Shown: positions 8,845 through 18,508, counted from the first letter of the stretch. The stretch: DNA of 20,841 nt from Hemicentrotus pulcherrimus (GCA_003118195.1 BEXV01000374.1:143619-164459), one strand, 5' to 3'. Made by a program: numbers and translations. The notes: generated by a model not told the origin, from the sequence alone.

Positions 8845-8848
8845 TTAA

Positions 8849-9800
8849 TAATGACTTCTGTAACTGCTTGATCTTCGGCAATTAAATGTGTTGCAATGTC
8901 ACATTATGTTTTCAGCTTTCGCTCCAGGGAGTGTTTTACAGGATATTCGTTTGGAGCGAGACAGTTTTAAGGAGTTTATTTTAGGAAGCATTGAGTCTCC
9001 GATCAACAATACTTTAGCCTTTTTTTTTTTTTCTTGAGGAGCTTACCCTGTTTATTCATATAGTCTTGAGGTTGATAAGTCAGTGTTTTTGTGGTTTTGT
9101 TCGGAGTTTGATCATTTCCATTTTCTCCCATTTCACCATTTGTAGATTTGCAATTATTTCCTGAGGCACATGCTCTTTCATTGTTTCTCTGCTGTCGGTG
9201 GTTACAGGGACATTCACCTTTCGTTCCCGAGTAGGAGGGTCAGTGTTTGTCTCTTTTTCTTTCGGTTGACATTCACTAACATTAGAGGAGCTCTTCTCAT
9301 TCTCGGGCTCATTCTGCATTTTCCGCTTGATTGTGTTCTCGCATTCACCCTTTTCACTACTCCTCGATTCTGGAGTTGGCTTAACTTGAACACTCTTATT
9401 AATGTCAATTAAGGGTAGTTGGTATACAATAGTATCCATTCTCTCTGGAATTGCCACGCATCGTTCACATATGCAGGGGCTTATCGTAATCGCTCTTTGT
9501 AGGCGATCCACACCAAATGCATAGAGGGCTTTCATGAACGTCAATCTCTATCGGACATTCTATTGCTTGCGGTTTATTCATGCATTTGGTCAAACTATCA
9601 TCTTGTTCAACATGGCTGTCTTTTTCGTCGGGCCTCATGTAAACATCAGATATTAAATTTTCATCGATACCGACTGTAAGGGCAAAGTGTTTGGAGATAT
9701 TTTTCTCTAAATTTGGGAGAATGCGGCACAATTGACATTTAACGAATTCAGTTTCCTTAGTGTCCCTTCCTTGGTTGAGGTATGATATGCGAAGGTTTGG
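8849..9800 (-). pseudogene. CR1-like LINE ORF1 relic, 5' part: Cys-rich region and first half of SGNH/esterase-like domain
   Basis: From about 9790 the minus strand reads ISYLNQGRDTKETEFVKCQL, then CRILPN and an H-F. Next come CIWCGSPTKS and, after a one-base shift near 9500, SPCICERCVAIPERM. These Cys pairs resemble a broken PHD or other zinc finger. A charged Glu/Lys/Ser linker follows, with a Cys/His-rich stretch in another frame (ECPCNHRQQRNN...CASGNNC). After an A-tract slippage (T run at about 9019-9034 on +) the frame gives AKVLLIGDSMLPKINSLKLS. Its G-D-S (8992-9000) is the SGNH nucleophile block. HLIAEDQAVTEVII then runs to the TTAA of the inserted element. At least four frame breaks make it non-functional; no clear start codon was found. 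Confidence 0.7.
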
Positions 9801-9844
9801 AAATAGCTATTGATAGGCTTGATGAAGCAGCAACAACAAATATT

Positions 9845-10445
9845 GTCATTATTTGTAGCGAAAGGGATTAATACTTCATAATAACGCTTATTTTGCATAC
9901 GCTGATGAAAAAAAAAAAGAATCAAAACGCATTTGAACCTTTACAAATAGTTCAACTTGCAATTTGTTTTCTTGTTATTCTGGCCAAATAACACCTAATA
10001 TTCATAATTGCATAGTTTAATGTAACCCTAGGTGGCGCTATAGCGTCTATGGCTTCAGAGCCACCTTCTACATTTCTCTTGTGCGTTTCTCTATCGACGG
10101 TTTTTGTACGAGCATTGTATTTGTTTATAAGCACCCCACATCTCCAATGAAAATGACACTATTTTCTTCTCTCAAATAACAAGCTTACACAGTAGAAAGC
10201 TTCAAGAAGAATAAATGTCATTATTTGTGGCAACAGAAATGCATATTTTGTGTACGTTTATGAATCGCATACGTATTCAGCTAAAAATAGTACCACTCAT
10301 TAAAGTTGCTAGTTGTTTTCTTGGTGTTCTTGGAAAATAACACCTAATATTCACGTTGCGTTTGAAAGCAAATTAAGGACGTAAAGAGTACTTTGTATGT
10401 ACAGACGGCGCTATAGCGTCTATGTGGCTACGAAACCATCTTTCC
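9845..10445. repeat. Diverged tandem duplication, offset about 350-373 bp
   Basis: Landmarks occur twice in the same order: GTCATTATTTGTRG (9845 and 10217), AAATAACACCTAATATTCA (9986 and 10335) and GGCGCTATAGCGTCTATG (10034 and 10407). The unequal offsets show indels after duplication. The core CGCTATAGCG is self-complementary. No coding potential is shared between the units. Confidence 0.75.
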
Positions 10446-10449
10446 ACAG

Positions 10450-12680
10450 TATTTGACCAACTTGGATTTAGTTGGTCACAGCAGCGCGCAGTTTGTTTAG
10501 TTTCGTGCTTGTCCAACATAGCAGTAATTACCACATTGTGTTTTTGCCCAACTCAAATCGGTTCGGCCAAACTCTTCAGGTTTTTTTTTTGTTGTTGTTG
10601 GCTGTAAAGCTACACAAGCTCGTTCTTGCATGTTGATACTATAAATCAATCTCGATGTTGACAGCCAGTAGATATATTATGATGGTTAGAATCATGGTTC
10701 GATGAAAGTAATGGGTTTTTATTACGTTGCAATCTCTATTTTGACTAAAGATTGTATCTTAATTGCAACTACACTTCCCTCTATTTTTAAACTACTTATT
10801 AGTAAATTAATTTCTTCCTCATTCGTATTTTTTAGGAAGGGTACTCCCCCATACCCCCTACACTCCCCCTCCCCAGTCCCTCCCATCCCGCGTCTATATA
10901 TACATTACACCAGACTATGGATTGATTCTCATCTACAGAGTCATTAGGCCAAATAAAGTCAGTACCTAGTCTCTCGTCCCCCTCCTCCTTTCTTGTTGGG
11001 CTTTTCTTGTTTTTTAATATTTTTTTAATATAAATTATAAATCAGTTTGAATATGAAGATATCTAGACAGCAAGATGACATCAATCAGTATTGCAATACA
11101 ATTTCATCATATTTTGAGCCCCTGTACAAATTAGCTACATTTACTTTTTACAATTGTCCCAATAGTATTTTTTCATCTACAAGTAAATATCAAGTAATAT
11201 CGAACCTCCATCTCTAAATTGTCGAGATAAAAAAAAAAGACCCGAACGAGAAACTGGCAATAAATTTCCCAAGGCCTTATAAGTATAGGATTGCCACGGG
11301 TCCATCCCCCCTCCCCACGCCGTTTATTCTGCTATATACCTAGGCACTAACATTATATTTCGCCGTCTGTCTTTTAGAATATCGGCTTGTGGAAGATTGC
11401 CAAATCAAGATTTTTTTTATTAATTCGGGTTAATAAAGATCAAAAAAAGAACGACCGTTCTATAAAAAAGAACATTTTACTCGCATCTTATTGTAATCGC
11501 ATCAGTTGTTATTCTAGTCATTGCCATAACGTGGCCTATTGTACGAGACACCAAAATATTTACCTTTTTTTAAAATGTTTTCCTTTTTTATCATCAAATC
11601 AGTGCCATGAAATGTGCCGCTATACTAATGATGCAAGGAGCGTAGATAATTGTGAAATCAATTTCGCTTCTTTCCACATAATTTGTTTCAGGTATATCAG
11701 TATTTCGAAGTCTTGAATTTGCCTTATCGCTTTGTAGTTACATAACCAGTATATATTACATATACTATTTAATATAAAGTTATTAAATTATGTGTCATTT
11801 GTAAGTTCATTGTTTTGTCATGAATTAAACTCTCTTTCATTTTTCTTTCTTTCTCTCAGCCTTTCCCTTCCCTTTTCAATATTTCACTCTATATTTCTTC
11901 TTTCTTTCTCAATTTACTGACAAAAAGATATTCACCATGACTTTCCTATAAAGTAAGCTTATCCTTCACAGTAAATATACCAAATATCAATTTTGATCGA
12001 TATTGAATGTAGTATTTGTGTTGATATACCATTCCATGATTTACAATCGTTTTTTCCCACTTCAACTTATTATTGAATGTTTAAATCCACTGTTTTTAAT
12101 GCATTTTTATATGATACACTGTGAACACTGTGAATATTGTTAGTCTTCGGACTTTTTATTTGGTATATTTTAAATGAAACCAAAATTGAGTTAAATTGTG
12201 GAAAAAGAGGGGAAAATATGCAAGCGAATAGGTAAGCTGAAATCACCACAGACTTTGGTTATAAAATATCGATATTTACATTTCGCTACTTCTATTGTCT
12301 TTAATGCATTACTTTGCTTGGTTTTATTGTTAATAGTTAAAAGCAAAAATTAATTATTTCACTCTGAGGCTCGCAACGATAAAATACTGTGATAGACTTG
12401 CACTTGATAACAAAATGTCTGCAGTGTTCTTTGTTCTTGTGTGTCTTCATAGTAAAACAGAGATATTGAAAAGAGACGTAAGAATATTTTGGAATATCTC
12501 ATCAATGAAATAGTGTTTTCTTGTAAAGCAAGCCAACATAGAATTATTGATGAGTGGATTCCCCACCAAAGGAACAAACAAACAACTCCTCTCGTAGTGA
12601 CTTGAATAAAGGCGTAATCAGGGGCATGCTAAATTCGTTGTCAGGTATAGTACGTTGTGCCTTATTCGCCGAGACATGAC
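10450..12680. other. Non-coding AT-rich region
   Basis: No exon, RNA gene or transposon end could be supported here. There are short low-complexity stretches: C-rich at about 10843-10890, C/T-rich at 11840-11910 and several poly-T or poly-A runs. Open frames are short, AT-rich and without domains. Confidence 0.6.
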
Positions 12681-12689
12681 ACAGAGATG

Positions 12690-12706
12690 GAGAGAAAAGG
12701 AGAGAG

Positions 12707-12757
<51 letters not shown>

Positions 12758-12905
12758 AGATCTTGGGGATTATCGTTTGCTAAACACAGAGGTGCAGAGA
12801 TGGGAGAAAGAGGGGGGTAATTAGAGACAAAAGAAGAGAGGATGGGTTGGAAAATAGAGAGAGAGAGAGAGGGGGGGGGAGCTCGAACTCGGGGTAGAGA
12901 GAGGT

Positions 12906-12936
<31 letters not shown>

Positions 12937-12950
12937 CGGAGATTAGGGGG
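12690..12950. repeat. (GA)n purine microsatellite tract
   Basis: Three blocks of AG repeats with GGGG interruptions lie at about 12693-12763, 12856-12882 and 12899-12937. The + strand is almost entirely purine in these blocks, and the sequence between is purine-rich too. Such mirror-symmetric tracts can form triplex DNA. Confidence 0.95.
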
Positions 12951-13419
12951 TAATTATACAATACAGTGTGAGGGGCGTGAAACGCTGATTAAAATGAGTT
13001 AAAACAATGATACCTTGATAATCAACAGTATCATCACACTTACGTAAGCCTTAAATCACAGGTGCATTAAATCCCATGCTACTTCTGCGGAGCGTGTCAG
13101 GTATTAAGAATACACTAAATCTAAATAAGTTACTACATTGGGCATTTGGACGTTCGTTTGCATTTTGTATTCACTAATTCATTTGTTTTGCATTCCTCAT
13201 TAAATAATGTTTTGATTTTACCTCACATTTAAATGCTCCTCCTCCTAGTATCTCGTCTTGTTTTCTTAATCAATCATCATCCAAAGCCGAATCTAGGATT
13301 CATGAGGGGACGAGGGGGGTGGGGGTGTTTAAAAGTGCCCCATGTAAGATTCTCGCCAACTGCGTAGGAGTACAGGCGATTCGTTCCCGGCTTTGATCTG
13401 ATAATTAGGAGTTTCTTTA

Positions 13420-13856
13420 AGGCACTATTTCCCTTTTGCAGACATCAAATTCTGCAGAACTTTGCACAAAATATTAATATGCCATCTATATCCTAGCAGT
13501 GTCCCAGTATTCAAATTATGCAAGGAACCCCTTTTTCTAGACTTGCTGTAAAGGGTACATAAACATTTGTCTACATCAATAAGACACTTCTTGTAATGGC
13601 CAATAGTAAACTGATTGAATCTTTGAGCAACACAAAACGTACACCATTCGGTACAAGGGTCTGAACATCAGACTATTTATTAAATGGATTGCAATCACTA
13701 AATTACATTCGACAACTAGCGGTCGTTATTTTCCCACAAAAAGAATTTTTCGTGCCCTTTCGTTTTGAGGGAAGTTCTAAATTAGTATTATCTTTCAAAT
13801 GCCATTGGAATTTAAACTTTTCGTTTGTTTGGCCTGCAAAATGGGACATACTACCT
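13420..13856. mobile_element. Non-autonomous TTAA-flanked DNA element, family 2, copy 2
   Basis: The left terminus AGGCACTATTTCCCTTTTGC and the right terminus read on the minus strand, AGGTAGTATGTCCCATTTTG, form an imperfect inverted repeat, with TTAA at 13417-13420 and 13857-13860. Almost the whole length aligns in reverse orientation with the outer parts of 3589-4450. It lacks the inner ~440-bp block of that copy. It has no transposase. Confidence 0.75.
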
Positions 13857-13860
13857 TTAA

Positions 13861-14680
13861 CTTATTCTGGAGTTTTGCTATGTGTTTCTCTCTATTTAAA
13901 TGTGCTCCTATTGCCTCCCATGCATGGGTGCATCCAGAAGTGAAGGGAGGGCACAATTTCGTGAGAAAAATCTCAGTAAAGGCGACAATTATTCTTGTGT
14001 TTCGCCCCCGCCCTCCCCAATTCGCGACTGCTACTGCGTCTGAATAAAGAAATTCAAAAGCCATCTTGTGACATAAGTTATATGGATTTTATCGAGTAGC
14101 CATGTGAAACGCGTTTAATTGTGTTGGCATTTGGAAAAGTTTTGAATGAAGTAAAATTACGAGTAATTTACTCGTAGAAAGGATGTTCGTCCCTTAAATG
14201 ACAATTTAATGATAAGTATGGTTAGATTCGATAAAGCCACAGTTGGGTTAAATGTACAATTTTCAAAACGTTTACAACGTTCATTGTTCCAGAATGAGTT
14301 TCGTTGGTAGCTGTAATTTTTCTTCTAATCCTTTTCGTATCTTTTTGATGGGCAATGAACTGCTTCACAAAGCGGCTGTGTAGATCCATTGACAAAACAC
14401 GTATAATCAATCCAATAGATTATTGTGTAAATACAACTCTATCCAAGCAAGGCTTTACCTTGGGAATGTTTAATGTTTGAAAACACAACTGTGGTTTTCG
14501 ATGTCTGTATTTGATTTAGGTCTGTATTTTAAAAAATGTTCCCTGTTTCTTCTCTATCAAGGTATCGTACAATTTTGGCACGGGCCTTGTGAAGTAAATC
14601 AGTTTACATATACAAAGAAACTGAAACAAAAGTCGGACCTATTGTCCAACAAAATTGTTCTGTAAATGTGTAATGAAATA
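13861..14680. other. Non-coding region
   Basis: No supported gene. The open frames here are short, overlap on both strands and lack recognisable domains. Confidence 0.55.
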
Positions 14681-14683
14681 ATC

Positions 14684-14950
14684 AGGGGCGTATCCAGCAT
14701 ATTTTTGAGGACGACGTACGCCTCGCCCCGCCCCGCTCCGCCCCACCCTCTCCGCTTCTAAGAAGGCCCTGTGCATTACAGAAAATCACTACTTGCAGTG
14801 GCAGACTGTTAAATTATAGTTTGCGGTTTCCTTAAATTTGGGCCGGATTTCCCTGTGGGGTACGTGACGAGACAGGACGATGCCCCTCATGCTGTTAGTG
14901 AACACTGCAGGATTCCAAGCTCAGCGTCAGGTTCTCGAAGGAATGGCATG
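14684..14950. other. Possible end of an unidentified DNA transposon
   Basis: CAGGGGCGTATCCAGC at 14684 resembles termini that recur in repeats of marine invertebrate genomes, and it is followed by a C-rich stretch (about 14718-14750). No matching inverted end was located, so this is weak. The remainder has no coding sequence. Confidence 0.25.
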
Positions 14951-15398
14951 GGCGGAACTGGGGGTGTGTTGCGCATTCAAAGGAATGGCAAAGAAAAATA
15001 TTGTGTGGTCTTAGACAGTGCTTCCAAATAATATTGAAATTTCGTTATCATGGTCGGGTCAAGAAACGGCAGATCAAACTATTCAACATTTTCCCCAGCA
15101 ACATTTGTTCTGGTTTTATTTAGGCCTAGTCAATTGATAGGGTCAAGTTTTAGGTTGATGATCGTTCTAGCTTAGGCGGAACTGGGGGTGTGTTGCGCAT
15201 TCACAGGAATGGCAAAGACAAATATTTTGTAGTCTTAGACAGAGCTTCCAAATAATATTGAAATTTCGTTATCATGGTCGGGTCAAGAAACGGCAGATCA
15301 AACTATCCAACATTTTCCCCAGCAACATTTCTGGTTTTATTTAGGCCTAGTCAATTGATATAGGTCAAGTTTTAGGTTGATAATCGTTCTAGCTCAGG
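14951..15398. repeat. 224-bp tandem duplication, highly similar copies
   Basis: Copy A begins at 14951 and copy B at 15175, both with GGCGGAACTGGGGGTGTGTT. They continue nearly identically to TTCTAGCTYAGG, differing by a few substitutions and small indels (TGTTCTGG against TCTGG). High similarity implies a young duplication. A diverged relative of the same sequence, including its left flank, is seen at about 16620-16800. Confidence 0.93.
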
Positions 15399-15749
15399 AT
15401 TAGGTGTAGGTGTGGTGTTTGGTCCAGGATTGTATGGTTAGGAATTTAGTTAGTGTAGGATATTGAAAGCGGAGCAATATTAATGTACAATCATAATTTG
15501 CTATCCCAGGGGAGTGTTTCCCTAAAGACTAAGATCGACTTTAAGTTGGACTTAACTATGGCAGGCCATTCGTGCCACCGGTTTCTCTCACTATTATGAT
15601 CTTTAGATCATATTTTTTTCCTTCAACAATGAACTATCAAAACATGTAAATTTTGTACATTTTGTGACCATGATTTGGACTTCCCTTGAGAGACCAATGC
15701 CAGTAAATGGTGAGAGAAATCAGTGGTATGAACGGCCTGTCATAGTTAA

Positions 15750-16148
15750 AGGTAACGACCAGTAATAGAAACGCCCAAATTTCAAAAAATGAAATGGAAG
15801 CTGTTATTACCAATCATGTGAAAGAATATGTTTCGAATAATACATGATGATAACAAATTTGCCGGAAAACCGCCTACTAATTGATATATTTGGTAAATTA
15901 GTTTATCTACATGGTCTGTGAGAGATAAACGCAGGTGTCGCGCACGCGTGCGTACAGTCCCATATACATCTGTCTGTGTACAGTGCTTGTAACTTTACGA
16001 AGACTGGGCCAAATTTCTTATCATTTTGATGATTCCAGAACATTGCAATACACACGAATACTTATATACTAGATGATCAACCTTTTCTGATAGATTCCAC
16101 CCCGTTTTTTTCACAATGCAATCTCATGACCAGAACTCAACTTCATCT
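15750..16148. mobile_element. TTAA-flanked MITE, family 1, copy E3
   Basis: The right end CCAGAACTCAACTTCATCT is followed by TTAA (16149-16152). The left TTAA is at 15746-15749, with a degraded terminus starting AGGTAACGACC. The right half is a direct near-copy of the element at 3901-4278, including GATTCCAGAACMTTGCAATA and CACAATGCAATC. Confidence 0.8.
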
Positions 16149-16152
16149 TTAA

Positions 16153-16537
16153 AGATAAACTTTAGTAGTGGTAATGCGATTGCATTGTGAAAAAAAAGGT
16201 ATGGAAAGGATCAGAAACAGTTGATCATGTAGCATGTAAGTATTGGTGTGCACTGCAAGGTCCTGGAGTCATCAAAATCATAATAAATTTGACCGAGTCT
16301 TGGTAAAGTAACAAGCACTGTACGCAGAAAGCTATAAATGGGACAACACACATGGTGTCGGGGCTAGTACTAACTTAATTTCCTTGTCTTTCTATGCTCA
16401 TTAAAAAAGCCAGTATACATTTTCCTCCAAAATTGTTTGGCACATGTCATTTATTTGCAATCTTGAACATTCAGTGGAAGTGTTGTTTGATTCTGTGAGA
16501 ATTTTTTTTTTTTCAGTACCAGAACTGGAGTTTATCT
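16153..16537. mobile_element. TTAA-flanked MITE, family 1, copy E4, inverted relative to E3 (385 bp)
   Basis: The left terminus AGATAAACTTTAGTAGTGG and the right terminus on the minus strand, AGATAAACTCCAGTTCTGG, match. TTAA lies at 16149-16152 and 16538-16541. Its left half is the reverse complement of E3's right half (TGCGATTGCATTGTGAAAA, TGATCATGTAGCATG, CAAGCACTGTACGCAGAAAG). E3 and E4 therefore meet end to end around one TTAA and form a palindrome of about 390 bp centred near 16150. Confidence 0.88.
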
Positions 16538-16619
16538 TTAAGTCCAACTTACAGTCAATCTTATATATTCTTTGTGAAACACTCCCCTGGTAATATTATT
16601 AGATACCGCTGCTGCACAG

Positions 16620-16800
16620 CCCAGGATACATGCAGTTCGGTGTCAGGTTTTTGAAGGACTGTCGTGGGAGGAGTTGTGGATGTGTTACACATTCCGAAGA
16701 ATGGAAATGAAATAATATTTTTATGTTTTAGACAGCAAAAAAGAAAGAAAACAAAAAAAATATATATTGTAATTTCATTATATGAACATGAAGGTCAAGA
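16620..16800. repeat. Diverged third copy of the 14900-15400 repeat
   Basis: GGTGTCAGGTTTTTGAAGGA, GGATGTGTTACACATTCC and TTTTAGACAGC line up in order with GCGTCAGGTTCTCGAAGGA, GGTGTGTTGCGCATTC and CTTAGACAGYGC of the tandem pair, at clearly lower identity. It lies just outside the foldback element. Confidence 0.6.
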
Positions 16801-16964
16801 AAGGTCAAGAACACAATAACACCTGAAGAGAATCCTAGTTTCTATGCTTCGAGCATCTCAACATTTTGTTTAACATGTTAACATGAAGAGAAAAAATCAC
16901 AAACTGCAGCGATATGAGTAAGTTATTTTGCAACTTCCGCACTTATCAACCTTTTTATATGATT

Positions 16965-17048
16965 GCAGGGCCCCCGTGGAGAACATTATTAATACTGGCA
17001 AGGCTTACCTGAGTGAACACAACATAGTATGATAATAATAATAATAAC
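16965..17048 (+). mobile_element. Probable retroposon 3' end with (ATA)n tail
   Basis: GCAGGGCCCCCGTGGAGAAC, then ACCTGAGTGAACACAACATA, precede an ATAATAATAATA tail at 17028-17046. A GC-containing 3' block ahead of a trinucleotide tail is the usual LINE or SINE ending. The upstream body is not recognisable. Confidence 0.35.
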
Positions 17049-17199
17049 ATAATATGGTGGCATATTAAGCATTTGGCAGATGCTATTCAAGATTTTGAAG
17101 CAGCACTCAATACAGCAATCCAAGATAGTAAACTTTGCCTTGTTGCACCCAACGGATGACAGAGAGTATTTATGATTGCGATTTTGATATTAATATTGT

Positions 17200-17740
17200 T
17201 TTCACCGTCATTATAATTGTTATAATCATCATCACCATTATCGTCATCATCAACACCATTATCATCACATCATCTTCCTTATCATCTAACATTATCATCA
17301 TTATCATCATCACCATTATCATCAAGACATCATCATCACCCTCGACGTCACCACCACTACCATCATCATCATGACCTGTCATTGTCATCATTATCATCAC
17401 CATTATTATCACATCATCATCACCCTCGTCGTCACCACCATCACTATCATCATCATCATGACCTGTCATTGTCATCGTTATCATCACCATTATCATCACA
17501 TCATCATCGCCATTCTCTTCGTCACTATCATCACCATCATCAGCATGACCTGTCAGTGTCATCATTAGCACCGTCTTCATCAATTTCATTATCATAATTA
17601 TCGTCAATATGAAAATTAGTATCATCATCATCACCACCACCACCACCACCACCACAATCATCATCATCATCACCATAATCGTCATCATCAGCAGCAGCAT
17701 CATCATCGGCATCATCATCATCATTCTCATCGATATTCCC
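17200..17740. repeat. ATC-rich satellite with 87-bp higher-order repeat
   Basis: More than 500 bp of TCA/TTA/CCA trinucleotides. Superimposed is a longer unit: ATGACCTGTC starts at 17371, 17458 and 17545, exactly 87 bp apart, and the preceding unit starts near 17284. A further ATGACCTGT occurs at 17755. Since 87 is 29 triplets, open frames persist on both strands and encode His/Ser or Asp/Met-rich repeats. These are best read as repeat artefacts, not genes. Confidence 0.93.
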
Positions 17741-18194
17741 ATTATAGACAGCGTATGACCTGTATCAATCATCAGATACCAACTTTTGCTCTAGTTTTGC
17801 GAGATAGGATGTTGACCCATGAACCAGCTTAACTGGGCATGCTAGGGGATGTCCTTCTTCAACCAGCTAATGCTTCTTATTCTAGTTAACGTTTAAACGG
17901 ATTAAAAAGATAAAAACCGTTATACAAGCAAAACGCAATACGTTGCCAAATAATGCTGGTACAATAATAAGATATCGCTTTTGTCGTTCCCAAATAAATG
18001 TAATTATCTAAAACTTTGGCAGTCGATGTACTATTTATTTTCAAGCTGTGCATGTAATGTTCCCTGCCGAGTGGCAACAAACGTGAGATTGATAGAAATT
18101 TTTCTTTCTGTTGTTTTGTTTTTTTGATCGTGACATAACGAGTTGTGACCTTATGCTCAGAAGGGGGTCATGATAATATTTCTCTCTTTCCATT

Positions 18195-18237
18195 GCTCTC
18201 TATCTCTCTCTCTCTCCTTCTCTTTCGTCCTCTTTGA
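18195..18237. repeat. CT-rich microsatellite
   Basis: A short CT/TC tract, CTCTATCTCTCTCTCTC and similar, upstream of the candidate exon at 18404. Confidence 0.7.
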
Positions 18238-18403
18238 AACATACGATTCTCGAAGCCAGGTTTATACGGTAGGGCTTGAACCAAGTTCAGAGCATAAATC
18301 ACAAGGGGATACGTCAAGATCGGGTTGATTTTACGACCTCGGAGTTCAAGAGAGTAGAGTTAAGACGTCAAACAAAAGCGAGGCCCACAGGAAACTTTGG
18401 AAG

Positions 18404-18508
18404 ATGGAAGACGTACCGAACGGCAAGCACGAAGAAATCGGGAAGGAGGATTACAGCAAGACCATTTCACAAGAACACCTGACCAATAAAGAACAGAAGT
18501 TTGTCCTA
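18404..18508 (+). CDS. Probable first coding exon of an unidentified gene (35 codons)
   Basis: An ATG at 18404 in strong context (A at -3, G at +4) opens MEDVPNGKHEEIGKEDYSKT, then ISQEHLTNKEQKFVL. It stops at CTA|GTAAGT, a perfect consensus donor at 18509-18514, in phase 0. The frame has a stop upstream at 18326-18328, so the first ATG is the natural start. GC content and codon mix are higher than in the surroundings. The peptide is acidic/basic, hydrophilic and has no signal sequence, as expected of a cytoplasmic N-terminus. A longer overlapping frame from 18276 encodes a basic peptide and is less likely. No following exon was found in 18509-20841. The family is not recognised. Confidence 0.55.

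Larger units (their letters stand above)
15507..16589. mobile_element. Foldback (long inverted repeat) DNA element with two TTAA elements inserted in one arm
   Basis: The left end CAGGGGAGTGTTTC is matched on the minus strand from the right end at 16589. Both arms continue with GAYTGWCTKTAAGTTGGACTT-type sequence. After the TTAA the arms still match: CTATGGCAGGCCATTCGTGC (15556-15575) against CTATGACAGGCCGTTCATAC (minus strand, 15745 downward). The insertions lie between 15746 and 16541; without them the element is about 290 bp and nearly all palindrome. No clean target-site duplication was found at the outer ends, so the superfamily is not assigned. Confidence 0.85.

Noticed and set aside
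11387..11716. 109-residue plus-strand open frame
   Set aside because: It is AT-rich with no domain, signal peptide or splice support, and of a length expected by chance in such sequence.
17170..17772. 200-residue minus-strand Asp/Met-rich open frame
   Set aside because: It is a translation of the ATC satellite, kept open because all repeat units are multiples of three. No start context or splice evidence supports a gene.
18276..18482. 68-residue basic open frame overlapping the candidate exon
   Set aside because: It has poorer start context and no domain. The frame starting at 18404 ends on a consensus splice donor and explains the region better.
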